The notes: generated by a model from the sequence alone, not told the origin. DNA of 64,000 nucleotides from JBBRVP01 sp038246785 (GCA_038246785.1 JBBRVP010000011.1:19620-83619); one strand, 5' to 3'; shown: positions 17,451-26,640, counted from the first letter of the stretch. Program-made: numbers and translations.

Positions 17451-18967
17451 GGTGTCCGGGGAACCCGGATCCGCCCGTCGATGCGCCTGGGGATCTTCCA
17501 ATGGTTCCGCTCGCGCAGTGGGGGCGGCAACAGCTCCGCCGGGGCGTTCTGGTAGGCCACGGGTCGGGTGAATCGCGCCAGCGCCGCGGATCCGACCGAT
17601 GTCGCGGAGGGGTTGCTCGTCGCGGGCCAGGGACCGCCGTGGTGCTGTGCCCAGGTGGTTGCGACGCCGGTCGGCCACGCGTCCACCGCGACCCGTCCGG
17701 CGATCCGTGCGACGGCCTCGACTGCCGCCGGCGCCACCGCGTCATGCGGGCCTGCAGTCATGACACTGCCCACCAGGCAGCCCGGCAGGGCGGACAGGCT
17801 GCGCACGAGGTCGTCCACGTCGGCGTACTCGGCGACGACGATGACCGGTCCGAAGCACTCCTCGAGCAGTGCCGATCCGGGGAGAAGCAGGTGCGTCGCG
17901 GCCTGGACCACGCAGGCCGACACGGACGTGCCGGCCCCCGCGTCGGGGACGCTGGCGAGCACGGTGCCGCCAGCGGCGACGAGCCGGTCGATGCCGGCGA
18001 CGTAGGAACGGGCGATGTCCGCGGTGAGCAGCGGACCTCGGGGCGCCCGGGCGACGAGGGCCTCGACGATCTCGCTGCCGACCCGCGAGCCGGCCGGTAC
18101 GAGGACGAGTCCGGGCTTGGTGCAGAACTGCCCCATGCCCATCGTGTACGAAGCGACGCACCCCTGCGCCACCTCGATCGGGCTCTCGGCGGCCGCAGGG
18201 GTGACGGCGACCGGGTTGACCGTCCCCATCTCTGCGTAGACCAGGATCGCCTCGGCTCGGGAGTTCGCCATCGACCACAGCGCCATGCCGCCGCGTTGCG
18301 AGCCGGTGAAGCCCACGGCGCGGATCGCAGGATGCAGGACCAGGCCCGGTCCGTTATCGAAACCGGTGACGCTGCCCAGGACTCCGGCTGGAGCACCCAC
18401 CTCGGCGAGGCTGACCCGCCCGATGTCGGCCAGCCTGCCGTGCGTCAGCGGGTGCGCCGGGTGGCCCTTGACGACCACCGGACAGCCCGCGGCCAGAGCG
18501 GCCCCGGTGTCGTGGCCGAGCGTGCCGAAGGCGAAGGGGAAGTTGCTCGCGCCGAACACCGCGACCGGACCGACGGGGCGGCGCACCCGGCGCAGGTCCG
18601 GCGCGGTGTCGACCGCGTGGTCGATCGTGGCGTCGAGCCACGAGCCCTCGCGGCACACTCGCGCGTAGAAGCGCAGTTGGTCGGCGCAGCGCAGGACCTC
18701 CCCGTCCAACCGGGTCCGGCCCAGACCGGTCTCCCGGTCGGCGACGTCGGCGAGCTCGTCGGCCGCTGCCACCACGCCGTGCGCGACGGCTTCGAGCCAG
18801 CTCCCTCGATCGTCCGGCGTTGCCGCCGCGGTTGCCGCCGCGGCGGCCGCCGCCGTCTCGGCCACTGTGTTGAGCTCGTCCGGGGTCGAGCTCGGCAGCA
18901 CGGCGTTGATCTCCAGGCTGCGTGGGTCGACGCTGACCTCCGTCGGCGCGTGCATCAGATCTGTCAT
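17447..18967 (-). CDS. Aldehyde dehydrogenase (KGSADH-type, NADP-linked family)
   Basis: A 506-residue aldehyde dehydrogenase close to alpha-ketoglutaric semialdehyde dehydrogenases, shown by FGASNFPFAFGTLGHDTGAA and by the catalytic Glu in YAEMGTVNPVAV (~246) and Cys in GQFCTKPG (~281). It should oxidise a terminal aldehyde to an acid. In this operon the likely substrate is the semialdehyde released by the neighbouring omega-aminotransferase, such as glutarate semialdehyde. Its ATG overlaps the aminotransferase stop (ATGA), and its stop overlaps the CoA-transferase GTG. Confidence 0.9.
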   Translation of the reverse strand: MTDLMHAPTEVSVDPRSLEINAVLPSSTPDELNTVAETAAAAAAATAAATPDDRGSWLEAVAHGVVAAADELADVADRETGLGRTRLDGEVLRCADQLRFYARVCREGSWLDATIDHAVDTAPDLRRVRRPVGPVAVFGASNFPFAFGTLGHDTGAALAAGCPVVVKGHPAHPLTHGRLADIGRVSLAEVGAPAGVLGSVTGFDNGPGLVLHPAIRAVGFTGSQRGGMALWSMANSRAEAILVYAEMGTVNPVAVTPAAAESPIEVAQGCVASYTMGMGQFCTKPGLVLVPAGSRVGSEIVEALVARAPRGPLLTADIARSYVAGIDRLVAAGGTVLASVPDAGAGTSVSACVVQAATHLLLPGSALLEECFGPVIVVAEYADVDDLVRSLSALPGCLVGSVMTAGPHDAVAPAAVEAVARIAGRVAVDAWPTGVATTWAQHHGGPWPATSNPSATSVGSAALARFTRPVAYQNAPAELLPPPLRERNHWKIPRRIDGRIRVPRTP

Positions 18968-20334
18968 CCCAGACCCCTGATGCCCTCGAGGAGGACGCCC
19001 ACCCCGTCGGTGAGCAGCTCGTCACCGATGACGAGTGGGGGGAGCAGTCGGATCACGTTTCCGTACGTGCCGCACTGCAGCGCCAGTACGCCCGACCGGT
19101 GGCAGTGGGCGACCACGGCAGCAGATGCGTCGGGCGCGGGCTCCTTCGTGCCGGGGACGACGAACTCGATGGCGAGCATCGCGCCCCTGCCTCGCACATC
19201 GCCGATCCACCCGCTTTCGTCGGCGGCGCCCTCGAGCATCGGCCGGACCAGTGCCTCGATGGCCCTGGCGCCGGCCACCAGCCCCTCGGCCTCGATCGTC
19301 TCGAAGACGCCCAAGGCCGCGGCACACGCCACCGGGTTGCCGGAGTAGGTGCCGCCGAGACCGCCGGCGGGCACCGCGTCCATCAGCTCGGCGCGCCCGG
19401 TCACGGCCGACAGGGGAAGGCCGCCACCCAAGCCCTTGGCCATGACAACGAGGTCGGGAACGATGCCTTCGTGTTCGCTGGCGAACATCTCTCCGGTGCG
19501 CGCGATACCCGACTGGACCTCGTCGGCGACGAGGACGATGCCGTTGGCATTGGCAAGCTCCTGGACGCCGGCCAGGTATCCCGGCGGGGGAACGATGAAA
19601 CCGCCTTCTCCCTGGATGGGTTCGATGACGATCGCTGCGGTGTTGTGTGCCCCGATCTGCTTGACGACCAGGTCTTCGAGGGCCCGCAGCGCCTCCTGCG
19701 CGCAGTGGTCCGGGCCGCCGTCCCAGCGGAAGGGGTAGGCCAGGGGGGCTCGGTAGATCTCCGGGGCGAAGGGTCCGAATCCGTCCTTGTAGGGCTGGTT
19801 CTTCGCAGTCATCGTCATCGTGAGCAGGGTGCGCCCGTGGTAGGCGTGTCCGAACGTCACGACCGCAGAGCGTCCGGTGGCCGACCGCGCGATCTTCACG
19901 GCGTTCTCGACGGCCTCGGCGCCGGTGGAGAACAGCGCAGTCTTCTTGGGATGCGTGCCGGGAGTGAGCCGGTTGAGGATCTCGCCGACCTGGACGAACC
20001 CGTCGTACTCGGTGACGATGAAGCAGGTGTGGGTGAGTTTCGCTACCTGCTCCTGCACGCGTCGGACGACGGCCGGAGCGGTGGCGCCGACCGTGGTGAC
20101 GGCGATCCCCGAGGCAAAGTCGATGATGTGGTTGCCGTCGACATCGACGAGGATGCCCCCGCCAGCGCGGTCGATGAACACCGGTAACACGGCGCCGAGC
20201 CCGTCCGAGATGACGGAGCGCCGGTGAGCCTGCCGGGCCTGGGAGACCGGTCCTGGGATAGGGGTGCGGAGCAGTCGCTCCTGCCGCGGCAGGCCGCCGG
20301 TTGCGGGCGCGTCGAGCGTGGTCTGGTCGTACAT
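18964..20334 (-). CDS. gabT: Omega-amino acid aminotransferase (4-aminobutyrate transaminase family)
   Basis: A 456-residue class III PLP aminotransferase of the GabT family. Diagnostic parts are LFSTGAEAVENAVKIARSATG, TFGHAYHGRTLLTMTMT, the EPIQGEGGF and ADEVQSGIARTG motifs, and the PLP lysine in VMAKGLGGGLPLS (near 298). It moves a terminal amino group to 2-oxoglutarate. GABA and 5-aminovalerate are both common substrates of this family; the downstream glutaryl-CoA dehydrogenase-like gene favours 5-aminovalerate. It heads a tightly coupled operon and is divergent from the PucR regulator. Confidence 0.92.
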   Translation of the reverse strand: MYDQTTLDAPATGGLPRQERLLRTPIPGPVSQARQAHRRSVISDGLGAVLPVFIDRAGGGILVDVDGNHIIDFASGIAVTTVGATAPAVVRRVQEQVAKLTHTCFIVTEYDGFVQVGEILNRLTPGTHPKKTALFSTGAEAVENAVKIARSATGRSAVVTFGHAYHGRTLLTMTMTAKNQPYKDGFGPFAPEIYRAPLAYPFRWDGGPDHCAQEALRALEDLVVKQIGAHNTAAIVIEPIQGEGGFIVPPPGYLAGVQELANANGIVLVADEVQSGIARTGEMFASEHEGIVPDLVVMAKGLGGGLPLSAVTGRAELMDAVPAGGLGGTYSGNPVACAAALGVFETIEAEGLVAGARAIEALVRPMLEGAADESGWIGDVRGRGAMLAIEFVVPGTKEPAPDASAAVVAHCHRSGVLALQCGTYGNVIRLLPPLVIGDELLTDGVGVLLEGIRGLG

Positions 20335-20403
20335 GACCGTCTCCGTGGTTGTCGTTGGCTCATCGCTTCGGCAGCGAGATGGCTGGCGCTTGAGATGGTA
20401 GGC

Positions 20404-20419
20404 CGGTATCCATCGGTAT
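20404..20419. promoter_or_regulatory. CGGTAT direct repeat in the gabT-pucR divergent promoter
   Basis: Two copies of CGGTAT (20404-20409 and 20414-20419) lie ten bases apart, one DNA turn, in the 127-base region between the divergent starts of the aminotransferase operon and the PucR gene. A GATGG...CCATC inverted repeat overlaps them. This is a candidate binding site for the adjacent PucR regulator, on position and periodicity only. Confidence 0.4.
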
Positions 20420-20461
20420 GGTGTGTGCAGTCCATCCAGCTAAGCCGTCCCCAAGGATGAG

Positions 20462-22045
20462 ATGACCAACCAGGACCTTGGCTCGCATCCCACCGTCGCC
20501 CAGCTGTGCCGCATCGCACCCGGCGCGCTCGTGCCGCGGTCGCCCAGCACCGCTCCAGAGGCCCCGATCAGCGCCGTCCACATCAGCGACCTCGTCGACC
20601 CCACCTCGTACCTGGGCGGGGGAGAGCTCCTCCTGACGACCGGGCTGACCCTGCCCCGCAGCCGCGCCGGCTGCACGTCCTACGTCGCGCGGCTGCGCGA
20701 GGCCTCGGTCGCGGGACTCGCCCTGGGCCTCGGGCCGGTACACAGGTCCGTCCCGGCTGCACTGCTGCAGGCCTGCGAGCAACAGCAGGTGCCGCTGCTC
20801 GTCGTGCCTGACCTCGTCCCCTTCCAGCGGGTGACCCGGGCGTTCTGGGAGTCCGTCGGGGAGCAGCACGAGCGCCCCCTGTTCGCCGCGTTGGACAGCC
20901 ACCGTCGACTCGTCACAGCGGTGTCCTCGAGCGACCCGGTGTCCGGCGTGCTGCGCACGCTCGCGGAGACAGTGGATGGCTGGGTCGTGCTCACGGACCT
21001 GCGAGGGCAGCCACGAGCCACCTGGCCACCGGATCGCATCAAGGACATCGGCATCCTCACCGCCGAGGTCCTCCGGCTCCGCCCCTCGGGGGCCGGCTCC
21101 TCCGCCACGTTCCCGTTCGACGCTCACGTCGCCGTCCTCCACCCGGTCCTCGCGGGCGAGGAGGTGGTCGGCTACCTCGGCGCCGTGTCCCCGCGTGCGC
21201 TCCTCCCCCACCAGCGCAACCTCCTCCTCAGTTCCCTCGCACTCCTCGGCCTGGACGCGGCCCACCGCCACAGTGCGCGCACGAGCGAGCGGGCGGAGCG
21301 AGCGGCGGTCGCCCACCTCATCGATCGCCAGCACCTTCGCGCCGCCCAGGACCTCGCCGGCGTGTTCGCAGTCGAGCATCCACCGCCACGGGTCCGGGTC
21401 GTCGCCGCGGCCGACTCGAGCGGGGCCGCTGCCCTCGACGCTCTCCTCGACGCGCTCCCGGAGCACGAGGGGCGGTGGGTGGGCGCAGCGTCCTGCTCAT
21501 CGGCGTGGATGCTTCTGCACCCCGGCCTTCCTCGCCCCACCGAGTCCGGGGTCACCGAGCGGCTCGCCGGACGGGGATCGACCGCTTCGGTGGTTCTCGG
21601 GCCGGTGGTCGCCATCGACGCGGTGCACGCGATGCGGTGCCGGTTACAGGCATTTGCCCGTGCCGGCCCCGCGACCGCCGCCCGCGATTGGCGCGCCGGC
21701 GAGGACATGCCCCTCGTCAGCGCCGACTGGGCCGACGGCGTCCTCGCCCCCCTGCGCGCCTACCGCCGCGGCGACCTCGTGGCCGCCGTCGCGGCCTACC
21801 TGCGCCACCAGGGCCACTGGGAGGCTGCGGCGTCAGCGCTCGGTGTCCATCGCAACTCGCTGCGGCACAGGATCTCCAGGGCCGAGCGCCTGCTCGGGCA
21901 AGACCTGCGTGACCCCACCACCTCCGCTCGGCTCTGGCTGGCCATCCGGCGGCTCGCGGTCGACACCACCGTGGGCCTGGACCGGCCAGAGCAGGAGACC
22001 CTGAGACCGCCCCTTGCGGACCCCGAGCCCGGTTCACAGGGCTGA
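20462..22045 (+). CDS. PucR family transcriptional regulator
   Basis: A 527-residue regulator. The N-terminal ~130 residues match the purine-catabolism PucR domain (VHISDLVDPTSYLGGGELLLTTG). The middle is GAF-like or unassigned. The C-terminal ~60 residues form the PucR helix-turn-helix (AASALGVHRNSLRHRISRAERLL). PucR proteins usually activate nearby nitrogen-compound catabolic operons in response to a substrate. Its place, divergent from the aminotransferase operon and convergent with the permease operon, makes it the obvious regulator of both. The last 12 bases overlap the end of the ATP-grasp gene on the other strand. Confidence 0.88.
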   Translation: MTNQDLGSHPTVAQLCRIAPGALVPRSPSTAPEAPISAVHISDLVDPTSYLGGGELLLTTGLTLPRSRAGCTSYVARLREASVAGLALGLGPVHRSVPAALLQACEQQQVPLLVVPDLVPFQRVTRAFWESVGEQHERPLFAALDSHRRLVTAVSSSDPVSGVLRTLAETVDGWVVLTDLRGQPRATWPPDRIKDIGILTAEVLRLRPSGAGSSATFPFDAHVAVLHPVLAGEEVVGYLGAVSPRALLPHQRNLLLSSLALLGLDAAHRHSARTSERAERAAVAHLIDRQHLRAAQDLAGVFAVEHPPPRVRVVAAADSSGAAALDALLDALPEHEGRWVGAASCSSAWMLLHPGLPRPTESGVTERLAGRGSTASVVLGPVVAIDAVHAMRCRLQAFARAGPATAARDWRAGEDMPLVSADWADGVLAPLRAYRRGDLVAAVAAYLRHQGHWEAAASALGVHRNSLRHRISRAERLLGQDLRDPTTSARLWLAIRRLAVDTTVGLDRPEQETLRPPLADPEPGSQG

Positions 22046-23494
22046 GGCCCCCCGGATGGTCGCGGACCCCGGCTGGACCACCCCCACTGGCTCGGTGACG
22101 TACTCGGCACGCAACCCGTCGATGATGCGTCGGCAGTGTTCGGTGAGGCCCTTGGGGCTGTCGGTCTGCAGCCGGGCCTTGGTCATGACAACTCCGAGAT
22201 CGGCGCCCTTGAACAAGTAGTCGCCAGGCCCGTAGATGCGCATGAAGAACAAGTCGTTCTCCTCCTGCAGTCCGTGCCAGTCGCGCGACGAGCGGCGGTG
22301 GGCCAGCCGACCGCCGGGGAGCACGGCCCACGTCCCGGTGCGCGGCGCGGAGAGGATCCGGCTGACCTGGTCCTCGGGCTGCTTCATGATGAGCTGGCTC
22401 CACTTGTCGATCGCCGCGAGCTCGCCCCAACGCTCGTTGATCTCATCGACGTCGATGGTGTAGTCGACGTCCATGTGCTCGAGGAGATGGAAGAGGAACA
22501 ACGGCAGGTCGGCGTACGCGCCGGCGGTGACGTTCGTGATCGGCGACGCGCCGGAGATCCGTGGGTTCATCTCGCCGAGATAGATCGATCCGGTGTCGAG
22601 GTCGATGAGCACGTCGACCTCGAAGAACCCGGAGTACCCCTCGAGCGCCAGCTGGTCGCCGAGGCGGCGCACCAGCGTCGTCGCCGCCGCCCGCTGCTGG
22701 GCCGTCATGGCGTCGGGGAACAAGTCGTTGCCGCACCACCCGCCGCGGTACGGCGTGAGCTCCGGATACCCGGTCAGGTCGGTCATGAACGGTCCGACGA
22801 TCGTGCCGTGGCGGGTGATGACGGCCTCGACCGCGAACGCGTTGTTACGGATCCGCCGCATGATCTTTGCCTCGCGGCCGGTGATCGCGGGTCCGTGTCG
22901 CTGCCAGTCTGCCGTGGTGGCGACGAAGAACGTCGTCTTTCCCGAATCGCCGTACGGGAGCTGGATGACCAGATCGGTGCCGAGACCCGCGCCCGTGGCA
23001 AGCGTGGCGAGCTCGTCGTAGGACTCGACCGTGCCGATCACGTTCGGCACGCTCGGCGCCCCCGCCGCGTTCCCCAGCCTGGTCGTCTCGAGCTTGGAGT
23101 CCAGGCGCGTGCGAAGTTCGACGCTGGGCAGGGCGAGGTGGTAGCCGAGGTCGCGGCAGATCGCCTCGGTCTCCTCGTCGATGAACACCGCCATGACCCG
23201 CGGATGTCCACCCTTGGCCGCGATCCGAGAGGTGATCTCCTCGTTGGTCAGCAGGTAGTTGGTGATCTGCTCGGCCGAGGTGAACTCCTTGACCGGCCGG
23301 GTCGACGGCGTGATCACCCGTGGGTGCGTGCCCTCCCACGGGTCGTAGAACGCCACGTAGTGGAAGTTGCGCACCCACCGGTCCAGACCGAGCAGGTTGA
23401 AGCTGGTCGGCCCGAAGAAGTAGATGGGCTCCTCGTTGGTCCGGAAGAACGTCCGGATCTCGGAGATGTTGCGCAGCTCGTGGGTGGGCTTCAT
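22034..23494 (-). CDS. ATP-grasp domain protein (biotin carboxylase-like ligase)
   Basis: A 486-residue protein with an ATP-grasp core. Visible parts are IQLPYGDSGKTTFFV in the nucleotide-binding region, EAVITRHGTIVGP, YSGFFEVDVLID and the metal site in YLGEMNPRISGAS. The N-terminal ~100 residues form a pre-ATP-grasp domain and the C-terminal ~100 residues are unassigned. There is no biotin-carrier or carboxyltransferase partner, so a carboxylase role is unlikely. ATP-grasp ligases join a carboxylate to an amine or other nucleophile. Lying 30 bases downstream of a NylB-like amide hydrolase and an amino acid permease, it may form or activate an amide of the imported amino acid. Function is inferred from context only. 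Confidence 0.82.
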   Translation of the reverse strand: MKPTHELRNISEIRTFFRTNEEPIYFFGPTSFNLLGLDRWVRNFHYVAFYDPWEGTHPRVITPSTRPVKEFTSAEQITNYLLTNEEITSRIAAKGGHPRVMAVFIDEETEAICRDLGYHLALPSVELRTRLDSKLETTRLGNAAGAPSVPNVIGTVESYDELATLATGAGLGTDLVIQLPYGDSGKTTFFVATTADWQRHGPAITGREAKIMRRIRNNAFAVEAVITRHGTIVGPFMTDLTGYPELTPYRGGWCGNDLFPDAMTAQQRAAATTLVRRLGDQLALEGYSGFFEVDVLIDLDTGSIYLGEMNPRISGASPITNVTAGAYADLPLFLFHLLEHMDVDYTIDVDEINERWGELAAIDKWSQLIMKQPEDQVSRILSAPRTGTWAVLPGGRLAHRRSSRDWHGLQEENDLFFMRIYGPGDYLFKGADLGVVMTKARLQTDSPKGLTEHCRRIIDGLRAEYVTEPVGVVQPGSATIRGASAL

Positions 23495-23524
23495 CCGGAG
23501 CCTTTCGGGAGATATGCCGGTCGG

Positions 23525-24769
23525 TCAGGTGCGGTCGTGCGGAACGGAGACCGGGACGCTCTCGGGCGCCAGGGCGCGAGCGATCGAGTCGAAGGCGCCG
23601 AGGGTGTCGAAGAACGCGACCGGGTCCTGCGCGGTCGGCCATGTCGACAGCTTGACCGCCGTCACCCCGCGACGTTGGTTGACGTAGACCATCTGTCCGT
23701 GGATCCCGAGCGCGAGCAGCACGCTGCGGTTGCGGTACGGCACCCAGATCTGGTTGCGGTAGTGCCCCCCCGGCATACCAGTCGGTGACTCGGTCGCGGC
23801 GAAGGCGTCCTTGGAGTCCTCGGCGGCGATCAGGGTGTCGGTGACGAACCAGGGCGGAGCCACCTGGGTGCCGTCGTGTGCCGTGCCATTGCGGCGCAGC
23901 AGCTCTCCAAACCGAGCCACGTCGCGGAGCGAGGCGTTGAGCCCGCCGTCGGCGACCGCCGCGCCCACCTTGTCCACCGTGATGAAGGCATCGTGCTCGG
24001 CGCCCATGGGGGACCAGATGCGCTCCTGGATGAGGGTGGTGAGGTCCTGCCCACTGGCCCGCTCACACGCCCAGCCCAGGACGTTGGTCTCGCTGGAGTT
24101 GTAGCGGAACCTGCTCCAGTGCTCCTTGTCCTTGGGCAGGGTCGGCAGATAGGCGTGCATGGTGTCGGGCACGTCGGGGCGCGGTGACCGCCAGCCGACG
24201 GCGTGCTCCATGAGATAGACGTCGGCGTCGGGGTCGTGGTAGCTCTCGCTGAACCGGACCCCGGAGCGCATGTCGAGCAGGTGCCGGAGAGTAGCGTCGG
24301 CAAAGCCGGAGGATGCCAGCTCGGGGATGATCCTTTCCACCCGGTCATCGAGCCTGAGGCGTCGCTCCTCGGCCAAGATCGCGACCAGGATTCCGACCAC
24401 CGTCTTGGTGACCGACATGAGCAGGTGTCGAGAGTCCTCAGCCATCGTGCCGTAGTAGGTCTCGCACACGATCTCACCGCGGTGCAGCACGATGACCGCG
24501 TCGGTGTACGTCGCCTCGAAGACGTCGCCGGCCGGGCTGTGGTCGGTGATCCGGTTGGTGTCGTCGTGTCTTGGCGTGACGACGTCGAGGACTGGTCGTG
24601 TCTCGTATGGCAACGGGGCGATCGTCGTCCCCCGTCGCACCGCTGTGGTGTCCAAGATGCTGTCGAGGTGCAGGAAGGACCACCTGTTGAACGGGGCCTC
24701 CACCCAGTTGTCACGCGTCACCTCGCGGGGGTCGACGGTGAGGATGTCGGGGCCGGCTTGACTGCTCAT
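23525..24769 (-). CDS. Serine hydrolase, 6-aminohexanoate-oligomer hydrolase (NylB)-like
   Basis: A 414-residue penicillin-recognising-fold hydrolase. The catalytic S-x-x-K is LLMSVTKTVVG (Ser119, Lys122), and the matching Tyr is in FRYNSSETN (~223). As I recall NylB, its Ser112, Lys115 and Tyr215 have nearly the same spacing, and the N-terminal DNWVEAPFNRWSFLHL, YTDAVIVLHRGEIV and C-terminal GIHGQMVYV resemble it closely. NylB cleaves amide bonds in 6-aminohexanoate oligomers, while relatives are esterases or beta-lactamase-like. The residue matching NylB Asp181, important for amidase activity, appears to be Glu. I start at ATG 24769, which overlaps the permease stop (ATGA). Confidence 0.85.
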   Translation of the reverse strand: MSSQAGPDILTVDPREVTRDNWVEAPFNRWSFLHLDSILDTTAVRRGTTIAPLPYETRPVLDVVTPRHDDTNRITDHSPAGDVFEATYTDAVIVLHRGEIVCETYYGTMAEDSRHLLMSVTKTVVGILVAILAEERRLRLDDRVERIIPELASSGFADATLRHLLDMRSGVRFSESYHDPDADVYLMEHAVGWRSPRPDVPDTMHAYLPTLPKDKEHWSRFRYNSSETNVLGWACERASGQDLTTLIQERIWSPMGAEHDAFITVDKVGAAVADGGLNASLRDVARFGELLRRNGTAHDGTQVAPPWFVTDTLIAAEDSKDAFAATESPTGMPGGHYRNQIWVPYRNRSVLLALGIHGQMVYVNQRRGVTAVKLSTWPTAQDPVAFFDTLGAFDSIARALAPESVPVSVPHDRT

Positions 24770-26640
24770 GGCACCGGTCTCGGCGGTGGCTCGGGGGTTG
24801 TTGCGGCCTGCACGCTCGGCGGTGGAGCCGGGTCTCCGGCCACCTCGAACACGGGCACCGACAGCTCGTGTCGGGCGCGTGCGAGCAGCCGGTCGGGCAC
24901 GAGCCTGCGGTCGTCGTCTGGGTTCTTGATGATGAGTACCGAGCTGGGAGAACACTGCTCTACCCCGTCGAGCAACGCCCGGAAGGGCGAGACGTCACCC
25001 AGGGTGCCCTCGGCGGAAACGCCCGCATCGCGCAACGACCGGAGCACCCTGTCGAGTCGAATCGTCGACACGGCAAGGGTGTCCCGCGTGAGCGCGGTAG
25101 GCGTCCTCGTCTCAGAGGTCGCCCCGGCGTCGCCGGGGTTCTTCGGGACGACGACATGGCACTCGAGCGGTTGCCCGTCGCCCATGCTGCGTATTCGGCT
25201 GACGAGCGCCTCTGCGTCGAGGTCGTCGTTCGCGAGGACGAGGATCCGGTGCGCCTCCGACGGTGCCTCGTCGCCGGCCTCAGTTGTCACGAGCTTCTCC
25301 CGGTAGCCCTTGATGGCGCGGAAGACGATGAGCAGGAATGCCCACGACGCAAGGCCCAAGGTGATCTGCGAACGGGTGTCCTCCCGGACTGCCATGCTGA
25401 CGAGGATCGCCACCATCGCGACGATGCTGGAGATCGTCAGCCATGGGAACAACCACATCCGGAAGACGATCGGGGTGCCCGCCGCGTCGGCCCGGCGCCG
25501 CAGGACGAACTGGGAGGCCGCGATGAGTATGTAGGCGAACAGGATGACCGCGCCGGAAGAGTTCAGCAGGAACGAGAATATCCCAGTCGGCGAGAAGTAG
25601 GCTGCGATGACAGACATGAAGCCGACGACCGTCGACATGAGGATGGCCCATGTCGGGACGCCCCGGGAGTTCACGCGCAGAACGACCGGGGGGGCTTCGC
25701 GCCTGCCGGCGAGGACGAAGAGCATGCGGGAGGCCGTGTAGAGGCCGGAGTTGAGACAGGACAGCACCGAGGTGAGGACGACGGCACTCATCAGGTCGCC
25801 GGCGCGGGGGATCCCGAGCCGCTCGAAGGCGCTGACGTACGGGGACTGGCCCACCTCGGTGCTGTTCCACGGCAGGATGACGGCGAGCAGGAACACCGAC
25901 CCGATGAAGAACAGCGAGATCCGCCAGACGACGGCCCGGGTTGCCTTCGTCACGGCACTCCGCGGGTTCTCCGACTCGGCCGCAGCGATGGTGGCGATCT
26001 CGGCACCGACCATCGAGAAGATGACCGTAACCACGCCGATGAACAGCACCGAAGGTCCCATGGGCAGGAAGCCGCCGTGGGCGGTGAGGTTGCTGAAATC
26101 AAGGTCCGCGCCAGGCCACAGGCCGAGGATGAACAGAGTCCCTGAGACGAGGAAGACGACGATGGCCGCGACCTTGATCCCGGCGAACCAGTACTCGAAC
26201 TCCCCGAACGATCGCACGGAGTACAAGTTGGTGAGCGTCATCAGCGTCATGAGCACGAGGGACAGCATCCACAACGGCACGTCCATCCAGAACTGGAGGA
26301 TCTTGGCTCCGGCGACCGCCTCGAAGCCGATGACGATGACCCAGAAGTACCAGTAGAGCCACGCCACAGAAAAGCCCGCCCACGGGCCGAGGGCGTCGCG
26401 GGCGTACTCGGTGAACGAGCCGGTGCTGGGCCTGGCCACCGCCATCTCGCCGAGCATCTGCATGACGAGGACGATGAGGAGACCGCCGAAGGCGTAGGTG
26501 ATGAAAGCCCCCGGGCCGGTCTGGTTGATGACGACCCCGGAGCCGACGAACAGACCCGCTCCGATGACCCCGCCGATGGCGATCATCGTCAGGTGCCGTT
26601 GCTTCAGACCACGGTGCAGCGTTGGGGCAGTGGTAGCCAT
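24766..26640 (-). CDS. APC family amino acid permease with C-terminal cytoplasmic USP-like domain
   Basis: A 624-residue protein. Residues ~15-455 hold about 12 membrane segments of the amino acid-polyamine-organocation type (GGVIGAGLFVGSG at the first helix, PSTGSFTEYARDALG near helix 3). This is closest in style to GABA/amino acid permeases. The last ~160 residues are hydrophilic and start HRILVLANDDLDAEALVSRI, with PSSVLIIKNPDDDRRLVPD later; this looks like a universal-stress-protein-like fold. It opens the operon containing the NylB-like hydrolase and the ATP-grasp protein, so it probably imports their substrate. The substrate is probably an omega-amino acid, given the aminotransferase operon nearby. 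Confidence 0.88.
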   Translation of the reverse strand: MATTAPTLHRGLKQRHLTMIAIGGVIGAGLFVGSGVVINQTGPGAFITYAFGGLLIVLVMQMLGEMAVARPSTGSFTEYARDALGPWAGFSVAWLYWYFWVIVIGFEAVAGAKILQFWMDVPLWMLSLVLMTLMTLTNLYSVRSFGEFEYWFAGIKVAAIVVFLVSGTLFILGLWPGADLDFSNLTAHGGFLPMGPSVLFIGVVTVIFSMVGAEIATIAAAESENPRSAVTKATRAVVWRISLFFIGSVFLLAVILPWNSTEVGQSPYVSAFERLGIPRAGDLMSAVVLTSVLSCLNSGLYTASRMLFVLAGRREAPPVVLRVNSRGVPTWAILMSTVVGFMSVIAAYFSPTGIFSFLLNSSGAVILFAYILIAASQFVLRRRADAAGTPIVFRMWLFPWLTISSIVAMVAILVSMAVREDTRSQITLGLASWAFLLIVFRAIKGYREKLVTTEAGDEAPSEAHRILVLANDDLDAEALVSRIRSMGDGQPLECHVVVPKNPGDAGATSETRTPTALTRDTLAVSTIRLDRVLRSLRDAGVSAEGTLGDVSPFRALLDGVEQCSPSSVLIIKNPDDDRRLVPDRLLARARHELSVPVFEVAGDPAPPPSVQAATTPEPPPRPVP

